This document shows positions 10,195-19,009 of a stretch of 64,000 bases of DNA, piece by piece. A program made the position numbers and the translations under genes. Every line of letters starts with the position of its first letter. Position 1 is the stretch's first letter. Origin of the DNA: Chitinophagaceae bacterium. GTDB taxonomy: Bacteria > Bacteroidota > Bacteroidia > Chitinophagales > Chitinophagaceae. Location of the stretch: positions 868,001-932,000 of the forward strand of contig JADJPV010000001.1 in assembly GCA_016713085.1 (NCBI GenBank). The letters run 5' to 3'. The notes below the pieces were generated by a model. The model was not told where the DNA came from. It ran no database searches and saw only the letters and a list, made by a program, of their open reading frames with translations.

Positions 10195-11416
10195 TTACAA
10201 TTCCAGTTTTTTTACTATTTCAAGAATAGTCTTTTTTAATAGTGGACTTGTTGCATATGGAGCATCCCTATTAAGCAATGTTCCATCCGGGCCAATAATA
10301 ACATACTTTGGCGCCCATAAGACTTTGTAGTAAGCTGAAAGAATACCATCGCTATCTATTAAATGAGTTCCTTTATACTTATTTTTTATAATGATGTTTT
10401 TCCATACATCTTCCTTTTGTTCCCATTGCCACTGGAATAATTTCTACAGGATAGCCTTTCAACTCGTCGGTTAATTGATTTATATGAGGTATACTGGCAA
10501 TACATGGACCGCACCAACTGCCCCAAAAATCAAGCAGCAAAATTTTGCCCCTGTATTGGGACAATGAAATCTTTTTCCCATTTACCCCCTTAAGTGAAAC
10601 ATCAAAAATGCTTTTTATATTCTTTAGTTTTCTGAAGGTGGTACTATCCATATATGCTTCTAAAAAATCCCAGTTATTATCTCTCTTCATTACCTCGTCC
10701 AGAATGTACTTCCCAAAATCACTTTGCTGAACATTAGCTGATAATCCATTAAAATATTTCATTATGGTATCTGGAGTAAAAAGTCGTTTATTTTGACAAA
10801 GCAAAGCTCCTGATAAGTAGGAATCGGGATGCAACTTTATGTATTCAAGAACAATAAAAGTCCTCAGTTCACGCAATACATCAAGTTTATTTTGATACTC
10901 CCCCATTTTTTTCTGCAGCTCTGCAGAATCAAGCTTAGAGCTACTTCTTAAAAAACTGCTGAATTCTCTTAGATATTTGTTTTCAAGCTGCAGTAAAAAT
11001 CTATTGTTCTTACTCCATTTTTGTCTCTCATTTTGAGAAATCGAGCCTGTTGTAACCTCCCCGACAATGTTTTTGCCAGACATGGTTAAATTCATTGTTA
11101 TATCTCCCGGCTCAAGTATTAATCTTAAAAAACTTGAGTCTTCAAATTTTGCATTCAAATCACAGTTGATAATCATCTCTGCTGAACGGTTAACGAACCC
11201 TGATATTTGTGCTTCCCCCTTTTTTAGTATGATGCGTTCAGTAATTCCTGCATCTTTATCACAATCTCTATAGCGATATACTATTGTATCTGAATAGGGA
11301 TTCTGAATCTTTATATATAAATTCCATTTCGAGCAGGAATCAACAAACTTAAACTGACCATTAGAGTTTGCATTCACTCCTGCTACAAAAACTATGAGGA
11401 AAAATAATATCTTCAT
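10195..11416 (-). CDS. TlpA-like thioredoxin of the peptide operon, number 1 (frameshift near 10414)
   Basis: An exported thiol-disulfide oxidoreductase. The start MKILFFLIVFVAGVNANS at 11416 gives a clean signal peptide; an ATG at 11440 would add an unlikely 8-residue head. Residues about 30-130 form a DUF4369-like beta domain, followed by a helical linker and a thioredoxin domain with the active site WCGPC (GSWCGPCIASIP). The frame breaks near 10410-10418. In the adjacent frame the fold continues (KEDVWKNIIIKNKYKGTHLI, then the cis-Pro-type strand WAPKYVIIGPDG) to a stop at 10195, so about 406 residues if one base is removed. It is the last gene of the operon, just downstream of peptide gene 1, and probably oxidises or isomerises disulfides in the periplasm. 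Confidence 0.8.
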
Positions 11417-11477
11417 ATTTAACAATTTAAAGCTGTACAAAGAACTAATGCTTTGTACAGCTATGTGATTTCAAAAA

Positions 11478-11678
11478 TTACTCTTCACACCAACCAACGT
11501 GATCACCCGGAGTGCATGAATATGCTGCTCCATTATAACAGGTTTTCTTTTTTGCATTCCCAGCACAATCTTCACTACTGTTGCAATTACAGGCTTCACC
11601 ACCTTCTTCAACACCACCCATAATTTTCTTTTGTTCATCTCTTGCGAGGCTTTTACCTAAATTTTGAAACTTTTTCAT
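11478..11678 (-). CDS. double-glycine-leader cysteine-rich peptide precursor 1
   Basis: A 66-residue precursor. The leader reads MKKFQNLGKSLARDEQKK then IMGG, a classic double-glycine leader cut after GG by C39 peptidases. It is almost identical to that of the second precursor at 16911-17111. The predicted core of 44 residues is acidic, starts VEEGG and has six cysteines (AC-NC, DC, TC, SC, WC), enough for three disulfides. No lanthionine or radical-SAM enzyme lies nearby, so disulfides are the likely modification. It sits between the HlyD-type gene and a TlpA gene. It could be a bacteriocin, a toxin-like effector or a signal; the sequence does not decide. An AT-rich 5' region contains a 14-base palindrome. 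Confidence 0.85.
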   Translation of the reverse strand: MKKFQNLGKSLARDEQKKIMGGVEEGGEACNCNSSEDCAGNAKKKTCYNGAAYSCTPGDHVGWCEE

Positions 11679-11743
11679 TTTTGATAAAATTTATTTTTAA
11701 AAATTTGGTCGAGGTTTTCGCAGGTACTCAACTCTTTTACCTG

Positions 11744-11757
11744 TTGTTTGCAAACAA
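11744..11757. promoter_or_regulatory. 14-base perfect palindrome upstream of peptide gene 1
   Basis: TTGTTTGCAAACAA is fully self-complementary and lies in the 83-base gap between the HlyD-type gene and peptide gene 1. It could be an operator for a dimeric regulator. The role is inferred from symmetry and position only. Confidence 0.35.
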
Positions 11758-11761
11758 TATT

Positions 11762-13114
11762 TTAATTACGTTTCATCATTTCATATAACTTCCCTGTAAA
11801 ACGTTGTATCAATCGCCTGTTTTCAGTAATGACTTCCCCGCTGGCCAACAGGTTATTTCTGAAAAACAAGATTTTTTGCTGGTTTGTAACTAACCCATTT
11901 GGTAAAGTGACCTTTATTAGAAAGCTGTCGTTACGGTTGGGTAAATTTGATATATAACCCACCTTACCCTTAATATAGCCGAATTGTTCACTGGGATATC
12001 CCTGCAAACGAATCAAAACATCCTGGTTAGCTGCTATTTTTCCAATACCATTCTGCCCGGCAGTAAACGAGCCGTAACAACTTGTTGAAGCAGGCTGAAC
12101 ATAAAACAATTCTGTATTGGCTGGAAGTAATTGATTTTCCTGTAGAAAAGACGTGTAGAATAATTTACCATCCTGTGGAGCCACCAGCACAAAGCGTTTG
12201 ATCCAATCTTCTGTTTTACTTTTCAAATTCAGCAAGGCGGCCTGGAACTTAATGCGCTGGTCACTTACATATTTTTGCAGGTCAAGCAATTCTTTCTGTT
12301 TGTTATGTGAGGCAACATTACTGTTAATCAACTGAGCTGTCATTTGTTCTAAACCCTGCTCCTTTAATAATAGTTTTCCTTTTTCCTGATTGAGTTCAAG
12401 GGGGGCAATTACCTTTTCCTTTGTCAGGTGATCCTTTGCATTGAAATCGGTTGTTTGTACCTCATACTCTTCATGCAATAATTTATTCTGTCTGGCCAGG
12501 TTATTCTTTAACTGGTTGAGGTAGGAGAGATCAGTATAAAGTGATCTCTTTTTTTGCTGGTAGTAACCGCTTTGTAAAACCTCCATCGTTTCTCTAAACT
12601 GAACCCTAAAGGCTTCATAATCTGTTTGTAATTCACCAAGATTATTGTAAATAACAAAAGGTTCGTTTAATAAAACTTCTAAACTGTCATTGGTAATTGG
12701 CTGTTCAATTCTTGATATCCAGCTTTGCAGTTGAAACACTTCCTCATGTTTACCCGTACTTTGAATGAATGCTAAAGCTTGCCCCTGCACAACCTGTTCT
12801 TCATTCTTAACTAATAATTTTACCAAATTCCCTTCTGTTTTAGTAGTAACAAATTTAGGTCCATCAACTGCAACAATCCTTACTGAGCCATTTACAATAT
12901 CAGGATACTGAATAAACCAGGTGCCGGATATTACAGCAAGCAATACTAAAAAGAATATAATATTGCCTTTACGTATCAGCCAATGTGGACGATAACTGAT
13001 CAGTTCCTGTACTTCTGTACTGATTAATTCCTGAGCCCCCTCCCGACCTCCCACGAAGGGTGAGGCCATCTGCGCCCAGCCCTTGCTAATTTGATCGGCA
13101 TCTTTTACTTCCAT
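11762..13114 (-). CDS. HlyD/MFP-type adaptor of the peptide exporter
   Basis: A 450-residue membrane-fusion protein of the type that pairs with peptidase-containing ABC exporters to carry peptides across the periplasm. It has a cytoplasmic N-terminal tail of about 48 residues, one membrane segment (about 50-70, FFLVLLAVISGTWFI), a lipoyl/barrel strand pair (GPKFVTTKTEGNLVKLLVKN), a long coiled-coil hairpin (about 130-310) and a second lipoyl half followed by beta-barrel strands. It is 28 bases downstream of the transporter gene. The N-terminal tail contains an in-frame insert, SPFVGGREGA, encoded by one of the GC-rich palindromes (13035-13065). TolC-like partners are not in this window. Confidence 0.88.
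   Translation of the reverse strand: MEVKDADQISKGWAQMASPFVGGREGAQELISTEVQELISYRPHWLIRKGNIIFFLVLLAVISGTWFIQYPDIVNGSVRIVAVDGPKFVTTKTEGNLVKLLVKNEEQVVQGQALAFIQSTGKHEEVFQLQSWISRIEQPITNDSLEVLLNEPFVIYNNLGELQTDYEAFRVQFRETMEVLQSGYYQQKKRSLYTDLSYLNQLKNNLARQNKLLHEEYEVQTTDFNAKDHLTKEKVIAPLELNQEKGKLLLKEQGLEQMTAQLINSNVASHNKQKELLDLQKYVSDQRIKFQAALLNLKSKTEDWIKRFVLVAPQDGKLFYTSFLQENQLLPANTELFYVQPASTSCYGSFTAGQNGIGKIAANQDVLIRLQGYPSEQFGYIKGKVGYISNLPNRNDSFLIKVTLPNGLVTNQQKILFFRNNLLASGEVITENRRLIQRFTGKLYEMMKRN
13035..13065 (-). repeat. GC-rich palindromic element A, inside the HlyD-type gene
   Basis: On the plus strand: a C-rich arm (CCCCCTCCC), a two-base spacer, a second C-rich arm (CCTCCCA), the loop CGAA and a G-rich arm (GGGTGAGG). 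The same architecture recurs at 13902, 14045, 24210, 24688, 25140 and 26011. It is read through in frame as part of the cytoplasmic tail. Confidence 0.65.
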
Positions 13115-13142
13115 TACTAAAAAATTATTTGAATTGATTTAT

Positions 13143-15575
13143 TTAGTCGCCTAACTCCAGTTGATTTTTTACCAATGTAAAATATTCGCCTTTCAGGTTT
13201 ACTAATTCCTGATGTGTCCCCTTTTCAGAAATAACTCCTTTGTTCAACACAACAATCTGGTCAGCATGTTTTACAGTGCTTAGTCTGTGCGCTACAATGA
13301 TTACTGTACGCCCTTTTAAGAATGATTCAAGATTATTAATAATAGCAGTTTCATTATTTGCATCTAAGCTGTTTGTAGCTTCATCAAGAAAGATGAACTC
13401 AGGATTACGATAAATTGCCCTTGCAATTAATATACGCTGTTTCTGACCCATACTTACACCAATTCCTTCTGCACCAATTTTTGTATTAAAGCCAAGTGGG
13501 AGGCTTTCAATAAATTCAAGAATATTGGCAACTGAAACTGCATGATGCAAGCGCTCCATATCAATTTTTTCAATACCCACCGCAATATTCTTTGCAATTG
13601 TATCAGAAAAAACAAAACTCTCCTGCATTACAACTCCGCAATAATTCCTCCATGTTTTATGGCTAATGGATGAAAGCAATGTGCCATTACCATTCATTGC
13701 AGAAGATGAAATCAGTTTAATGTCGCCTTTCTGTGGTTCATAAAACTTCAATAACAATTTCAGCAATGTTGTTTTACCGCTTCCGCTCATCCCTACAATT
13801 GCAGTGGTTTTCCCTTTTGGTATCTGCAGATTGATGTTTTGCAGAACGGGTTCATTTCCTGCACCTGGATAAGTGAACGAAATATTGAAAAGCCCAATGC
13901 AGCCCCCTCTAACTCCCCTCGAGGGGGAGAACTGCTCCGCACAGCCCTCGCTATTCATTGTTACATTATTCACTTCATCTTTAATAAATTTTAAAGGTGA
14001 ATAATAATCAAACTCTTCAGCAAGCTGGCTCTGTGATGATGCAAAGCCCTCCCTTCCGGGGAGGGTTTGGGAGGGGCTTCCTCCCCCAACAATCTGCCTC
14101 CTAAATGCAAATGGTAACTCTTTCAATAATTGTTTATCTGCTGGTTCTTCGTCCTCTATGGTATGAATTTCATTGAGCCTGTCCATACTGATTTTTGCAT
14201 TTTGCCAGCTTTGAACAAACCCAATCATTTGTTCAATAGGGCTGTTGAGTTGTCCAATTATATATTGAACTGCCAGCATTGAACCGAGAGTCATCTGTCC
14301 TTCAATTACCGCCTTTGCTGATAGAAATGTGATAAATATATTTTTCCCTTCATTAATAAAAAAGGCTCCGCTCTGTTGCCATTGGTTCAATGCAAGCCCT
14401 CTCATGCTGAATTTAAACAGCTTCGCCTGCAACCTTTCCCAGTTCCACCTTACAGGTTGTTCAGCTCCATTCAATTTAATTTCCTGCATGCCCTGGATAA
14501 GCTGAATAGTGACACTTTGCTCCTGCGATGCAATTTCAAAACGCTTATAATCCAATTCCTTTCTTTTTTTGAGAAACAGCATAACCCATATTGCATACAA
14601 CACACTTGCAACAGCAAATACGATAAAAATGTACACATTAAAAACAGCCAGCACAATGGAAAAAACAATCAAATTAATGAGAGAGAATAACACATTGAGT
14701 GAGGACCCTGTGAGGAACGATTCAATTCGTTGATGATCGTTCATACGTTGGAGAACATCACCTGTTTTCTTGCTGTCGAAAAAAGAAACAGGCAGCTTCA
14801 TAAGTTTTATCAGAAAATCAGTAAGTATAGACACATTAATACGGGTGCTGATATGCAGCAATATCCAGCTACGCACAAACTCCACCACTAATCTGCCGGC
14901 AAATAATGCTGCCTGGGCCATTAAAACAATGTACACAAATTGAATATTGCCCGTATTTACTCCAACATCTACTACACTTTGTGTAAGAAAAGGAAGAATC
15001 AATTGCAGCATACTGGCAACAGCCAAACCAACCAATAACTGGAACACTAATTTTTTATAAGGAATAATATAACTAAAGATGTTTTTAAAAGCCAGGGTGC
15101 CCTTTTCTCTACTTTCTGTAGAATTACTCTTATCCTCCTGTTTATAAAAAGCAGGAGTTGGCTCAAGCAACAGCGCAATACCTTCTTCTATTCCGTTTAA
15201 TTTATTACTTACCCAATGTTGCAGAAACTCTTTTTTGGTATAAGTGATAATACCTTTTGCCGGGTCGGCCACTGTAAATTTTTTGCCATTAGATTTTTGA
15301 GGAATGGCAAGAACAAAATTATTCTGATCCCAATGAAGAATTGCTGTAAGTAAAGCATCCCTAAATAACTCATTATAAGTAATACATACAGATTTTGTAC
15401 GAAAGCCAATACTCTCAGCAGCTTCACTAATACCTAGCAAATTCACCCCTTCTTTTCCAATTTGAGTTTTCTCTCTTACTATTTGAATAGGAATATTCTT
15501 TTTATAATATTTACAGACCATTGCAAGGCAAGTTGGACCGCAGTCCATCGAATCATATTGTTTGATCCACTTCAT
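13143..15575 (-). CDS. peptidase C39-containing ABC transporter (PCAT) for GG-leader peptides
   Basis: An 810-residue bifunctional exporter that cuts the leader after GG and exports the core. The N-terminal C39 peptidase (about 1-140) shows the full catalytic set: Gln6, Cys12 in DCGPTCLAM, His81 in ILHWDQNNF and Asp104 in VADPA. The transmembrane domain (about 165-450) is followed by the nucleotide-binding domain with Walker A GMSGSGKTT, a modified signature VSMGQKQR in place of LSGGQ, Walker B FIFLDEAT and the VAHRL switch histidine. The linker before the ATPase domain is about 75 residues longer than usual and holds two in-frame GC-rich palindromes (13902, 14045). The gene lies between the second TlpA gene and the HlyD-type gene in the peptide operon. 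Confidence 0.93.
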   Translation of the reverse strand: MKWIKQYDSMDCGPTCLAMVCKYYKKNIPIQIVREKTQIGKEGVNLLGISEAAESIGFRTKSVCITYNELFRDALLTAILHWDQNNFVLAIPQKSNGKKFTVADPAKGIITYTKKEFLQHWVSNKLNGIEEGIALLLEPTPAFYKQEDKSNSTESREKGTLAFKNIFSYIIPYKKLVFQLLVGLAVASMLQLILPFLTQSVVDVGVNTGNIQFVYIVLMAQAALFAGRLVVEFVRSWILLHISTRINVSILTDFLIKLMKLPVSFFDSKKTGDVLQRMNDHQRIESFLTGSSLNVLFSLINLIVFSIVLAVFNVYIFIVFAVASVLYAIWVMLFLKKRKELDYKRFEIASQEQSVTIQLIQGMQEIKLNGAEQPVRWNWERLQAKLFKFSMRGLALNQWQQSGAFFINEGKNIFITFLSAKAVIEGQMTLGSMLAVQYIIGQLNSPIEQMIGFVQSWQNAKISMDRLNEIHTIEDEEPADKQLLKELPFAFRRQIVGGGSPSQTLPGREGFASSQSQLAEEFDYYSPLKFIKDEVNNVTMNSEGCAEQFSPSRGVRGGCIGLFNISFTYPGAGNEPVLQNINLQIPKGKTTAIVGMSGSGKTTLLKLLLKFYEPQKGDIKLISSSAMNGNGTLLSSISHKTWRNYCGVVMQESFVFSDTIAKNIAVGIEKIDMERLHHAVSVANILEFIESLPLGFNTKIGAEGIGVSMGQKQRILIARAIYRNPEFIFLDEATNSLDANNETAIINNLESFLKGRTVIIVAHRLSTVKHADQIVVLNKGVISEKGTHQELVNLKGEYFTLVKNQLELGD
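13902..13930 (-). repeat. GC-rich palindromic element B, inside the PCAT gene
   Basis: GCCCCCTCT, the spacer AACT, CCCCT, the loop CG, then AGGGGGAGA. It is read in frame as part of the linker before the ATPase domain (residues SPSRGVRGG). Confidence 0.7.
14045..14079 (-). repeat. GC-rich palindromic element C, inside the PCAT gene
   Basis: AGCCCTCCC, TTCC, GGGGAGGG, TTT, GGGAGGGGCTT. The outer arms (AAGCCC/GGGCTT type) and the inner C/G arms can both pair. It is read in frame as GSPSQTLPGREGFAS. Confidence 0.75.
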
Positions 15576-15695
15576 ACTCTTTTAGATAATTCCTATCTGA
15601 AATTTATTAGCACTGAGAGAATAAAAATATCCACCAAACTACTTTTTTTAGTCTTAAACACTTAACCCACAATAATCTAGAAAAAGTGCACGATA

Positions 15696-16832
15696 TTACT
15701 TCAGCTTTTGAGTTAGAAAGTGAACAAGCTGATTAGGCCTAATATTCTTAGCCACTATCGTACCTTTTTGATCAACTAAGAAATTAGTTGGGAATGAGTT
15801 AATAATAAGAATTGCTGAAATTATTCCGTTCCTATCCCATCTGTGATCCCACACTAGATTGTACTTATTTATAGCATTATAGTAATTCTTGACATCTTCT
15901 TTCCTGTCCGTGGACACACTTACTACATTAAATCCAATGTTCTTAAAGGATTTATATATATTAATTAAATCGGGGAACTCTTTAATACAAGGGCCACAGT
16001 AGCTGTACCAAAAATCTATTAATGTATACTTATAATCAGCATAATTAATCATCTGTTCTGAACCATCAAGTTTTAAAAATAAAATTGACGGAAATTTTTT
16101 CCCAATTGTTAACTGTTTAGCCTCGATTAGTTTTTGGGCAAAATCAATTCCTATCAAAGATTTTTTTAAATTTTCATCTAAAAAGCTAAAAGCATCTTCA
16201 TAAATTATTGAATAACCCTTTAAACTAAATCTTGTGTATAGTTCCCATAAAGCCACATAAGAATCCGGATTATGCATTGCATAAAGAAGGATTAAGCTAT
16301 CCTTATGAATCAATAACTTATTGAATTCGTTTTGCAAACTATCTTTATAGCTACGATTTTCGATATCGTTAACAACAACCTCTGATTTTACAGGCCAATT
16401 CTGAATATTATACTCAATGTTCTTTGTATATTCCAAAAATGAGATCAAATATTCAGAGTTGAATACTGAATTATTTACAGCTATTTTCTGCGTAGAAAAA
16501 GAATCAACGGAAATGTTAATATATTGTGTATCACTTTTATAATCTACATAGAAAAATCTTGAAAGATATTCTTGGCCATGAATGTTTAATCGTAATCTAA
16601 AATTAAATGGATGACTGATAAACCCATTAAATTCACAGTTACCTTTATTAATTTTGATGTTTTTTTTATCAATTTCATAACCCTTTGAAAAAAAAGAACC
16701 AATAGAAATTACAGCTGTATCAATTCCTTCAATATGCACATTTAAGTTAAATCTTTTACGTATGTTAACTTGTCCAACTGAATACTCGCTGAATAATAAT
16801 AGTAATAATACCAAGATGAAAATATTTTTCAT
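15696..16832 (-). CDS. TlpA-like thioredoxin of the peptide operon, number 2
   Basis: A 378-residue exported thiol-disulfide oxidoreductase, intact. The signal peptide MKNIFILVLLLLLFSEYSVG is followed by a DUF4369-like beta domain (about 25-130), a helical middle and a C-terminal thioredoxin domain with the active site YCGPC in DFWYSYCGPCIKEFP near residue 275. The cis-Pro region is NSFPTNFLVD. It follows peptide gene 2 by about 80 bases, just as TlpA number 1 follows peptide gene 1. I infer that it acts on the exported cysteine-rich peptides in the periplasm. TlpA proteins can also reduce haem-maturation partners, but no cytochrome genes are near. The coding sequence is notably AT-richer than the housekeeping genes around it. 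Confidence 0.85.
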   Translation of the reverse strand: MKNIFILVLLLLLFSEYSVGQVNIRKRFNLNVHIEGIDTAVISIGSFFSKGYEIDKKNIKINKGNCEFNGFISHPFNFRLRLNIHGQEYLSRFFYVDYKSDTQYINISVDSFSTQKIAVNNSVFNSEYLISFLEYTKNIEYNIQNWPVKSEVVVNDIENRSYKDSLQNEFNKLLIHKDSLILLYAMHNPDSYVALWELYTRFSLKGYSIIYEDAFSFLDENLKKSLIGIDFAQKLIEAKQLTIGKKFPSILFLKLDGSEQMINYADYKYTLIDFWYSYCGPCIKEFPDLINIYKSFKNIGFNVVSVSTDRKEDVKNYYNAINKYNLVWDHRWDRNGIISAILIINSFPTNFLVDQKGTIVAKNIRPNQLVHFLTQKLK

Positions 16833-16910
16833 AATATCTATGTGAAACTGAACTTCTTATTAAAATATTAAAAAGAAGAGGCCAATATAAAAATCAGCCT
16901 CCTCTTTTGA

Positions 16911-17111
16911 TTAAGCTGTACATTCATAGCCAGTATCTGCGCATCCACCACAGCTAGACCCTGGGCAACATTTATCGTCGCTTGGTTTACAAGTAGCACC
17001 CACTTTAACACATCCATCACCACCAATTTCTTCAAAGCCAGCGTCTCCACCTAAAATTTTCTTTTGCTCATTTTTAGTTAGGCTTTTGCCCAAGTTTTGC
17101 ATTTTTTTCAT
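16911..17111 (-). CDS. double-glycine-leader peptide precursor 2 with cystine-knot-like spacing
   Basis: A 66-residue precursor with the leader MKKMQNLGKSLTKNEQKK followed by ILGG, matching precursor 1 at 17 of 22 positions. The predicted core carries seven cysteines in the order C-x6-C-x6-CC-x4-C-x2-C-x6-C. The first four follow the spacing of inhibitor-cystine-knot (knottin) peptides such as omega-conotoxins; the last three are arranged differently and one cysteine is unpaired or cross-links. A cytoplasmic fold is unlikely, so folding should occur after export or with the operon's VKOR and TlpA proteins. The function (bacteriocin, toxin or signal) is unknown. Confidence 0.85.
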   Translation of the reverse strand: MKKMQNLGKSLTKNEQKKILGGDAGFEEIGGDGCVKVGATCKPSDDKCCPGSSCGGCADTGYECTA

Positions 17112-17178
17112 TTGTTAAATAATTAAAATTAATGTTCATTTGCTTCTCGTTTACGCCCGTGAACGCAGTAGTGGCTGC

Positions 17179-17220
17179 CCCGCAGGTTGTATTTGCAACT
17201 ACAACCCTTAGTCTTGCGGG
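17179..17220 (-). promoter_or_regulatory. two-step stem-loop between the VKOR fusion and peptide gene 2
   Basis: Outer arms CCCGCA (17179-17184) and TGCGGG (17215-17220) enclose inner arms GTTGTA (17186-17191) and TACAAC (17200-17205). It lies 15 bases past the VKOR stop and about 70 bases before peptide gene 2. There is no T tract, so an RNA processing or stability element is more likely than a terminator. Confidence 0.5.
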
Positions 17221-17234
17221 TATTTCTCTCCAAG

Positions 17235-18838
17235 CTAAGAAGAGAGAAAATGTTTTAACTCGTCAATATTATAATTTTCGGGTAACTGGTGGCCATTCAC
17301 AAAGAAAGTGGGTGTAAATTCAATCTTCACTTCATCGCACCAGTCTTTCATGGCTTTCACTTTTTTTTCCTGTTGCTTCAGCTCACCATTCATTGGGTAT
17401 TTGGCAGCAAATACATCATAATCCTTTTTCTCAGCGAGGTACCAGTCATCCAGTGCCCTGTCAATTAATGCCCCATCATTCTTTTCACCAATAGCCAGTA
17501 AATGTTTTACGGGATTATTTCGGTAATCATTTTCATCAGGTGATGCAATGAACAGTATCTGCACTTTTATATTGTCATTGTCCTTTATAAGTTCATGAAT
17601 GAGAGGATGGGACTTAGCACATGGGCCACAGTATGGGTTGCAAACTTTTATAATGGTATGTTCTGCGTGGGGATTTCCCAATGTTATACCCAATCCATCA
17701 GCGCTTGCATTGATCCTTTTTTGCTTGCTAAGTAAGGCTTCAAAAATGCCAGTATCTTTCTTCATGCGGAAGAACCGGTTTTTATATTCTTCGCCTTCTT
17801 TAGAATTCAACAGATATGGCTTGACAAAAAGCCAAAAAAGTACCGGCAATGCAAATGCAAACAGAAAGGAATTAGAAAGAGATAAATTAAACGATACCGC
17901 CTGGTGGTGGCTGCCAATAAAAAAAACAACGGCTTCAAGCAACAGGATTGCCTGAACTGTTAAACATAAAGGACACCATTGTTTGGCGATACGCCCCTGG
18001 TAATAAACAGAGAAAACAGTATAAGGTAAAGCGAGAAGATTTAACCACGCCAGGGGTTGCAGAGATTTCTCCTGCGTTGAAATGACGAAAAGAAGTCCTC
18101 CTGGAAAATAAAAGAAGCCTATTTCACTCCAGCTGATAATACCAAACAGTTTTGCTTCCTTTGACTGCAGGATAGCACTGCAATTAGTTGTTTTCGATCC
18201 ACTGCATACTTTTGCAATAAGGGGTTTGTTTTATCTATTTCATACCATAACAATAGACATGAAACAGCAACTCCTGCCAGTTTTAATATTGTAACAGCTG
18301 CAATTGAGAAACTCAATGATGTGCTGCTCAATAAGGAGAAGATCAGAATAAATAAAAAAGAAATCAGTAAAAAAGCTGTTCTCAAATTATTCAACCGCTC
18401 ATTCCTTCTGTTTACTTTATAATTTTTTTCTCCTGCATTTTCAGTCTTTTCGGCAAGCAGGGCAACTCCACTCCATTCCTTTAAAAAGTCCTCCCTGCTT
18501 TTTACCTCAGTTTGTAAAAGAGAACCTTTTTTTAAGAAAATCACACTGTCCTTTGAAACACCAGTTACAGTAATAAAACCCCTGTTCTGCCCGTTAACAT
18601 GAGCAATAAAAGGCAAAGGCAATTCATCTAACTTGCCTGGTTCGATCTTTAATACAAGGTTCTCCACCTGATACTCTTTCAATACATCATGTGCAGCAGC
18701 AATACTTGGATAATCAGGGTGTTGTTTTAAAGAATCATTAATTCCCCTGTAAGTAAAAGGGACTTTCAAAGCATTTAGTAATTGCTGCGTTACAGCAATA
18801 GAATTATCGGCACTTACAGTTGAGAGAATCGCTGGCAT
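17235..18838 (-). CDS. C39-like / VKOR / thioredoxin fusion, disulfide-forming (frameshift near 18212)
   Basis: One gene read in two frames. The first part (18838 to about 18212) has an N-terminal domain of about 140 residues that resembles a C39 peptidase without its catalytic Cys (QHPDYPSIAAAHDVLKEY), then membrane helices. Skipping the break at the T run 18210-18213 gives the VKOR core: CSGSKTTNC, later CPLC, with four to five membrane segments. A further frame of 235 residues holds a DsbA-like thioredoxin domain with CNPYCGPC. The restored length is about 534 residues. VKOR domains pass electrons from thioredoxin partners to quinone and so make disulfides. As the first gene of the peptide operon it is the likely oxidase for the two peptides, and the dead C39 domain may hold their leaders. 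Confidence 0.85.
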
Positions 18839-18885
18839 AAAAGATTTGTAATTTTAAATCTCTGCTATCTTTTTCAGAAAAAGAA

Positions 18886-18920
18886 ATATTGTGTGGTTGT
18901 AAAAAACAACCACAATATTA
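18886..18920. promoter_or_regulatory. hairpin in the divergent region between the peptide operon and the XRE gene
   Basis: AATATTGTG(TG)GTTGT pairs with ACAACCACAATATT around an A-rich loop, with a two-base bulge. It lies 48 bases upstream of the VKOR fusion start and about 90 bases before the XRE start. It could be an operator for the XRE regulator or a leader hairpin of the operon. Confidence 0.45.
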
Positions 18921-19009
18921 AAAAAATGTAAAAATCAATCTATATACCCGCTTAGTAGTATTTTCTGTATGGAATTAACCCATAACTTCCATTTCTGAAA
19001 CCACATACC

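Noticed and set aside
16868..17050. Alternative 60-codon ORF overlapping peptide gene 2
   Set aside because: A frame-shifted reading of the peptide gene. The GG leader and cysteine pattern are only in the 16911-17111 frame.
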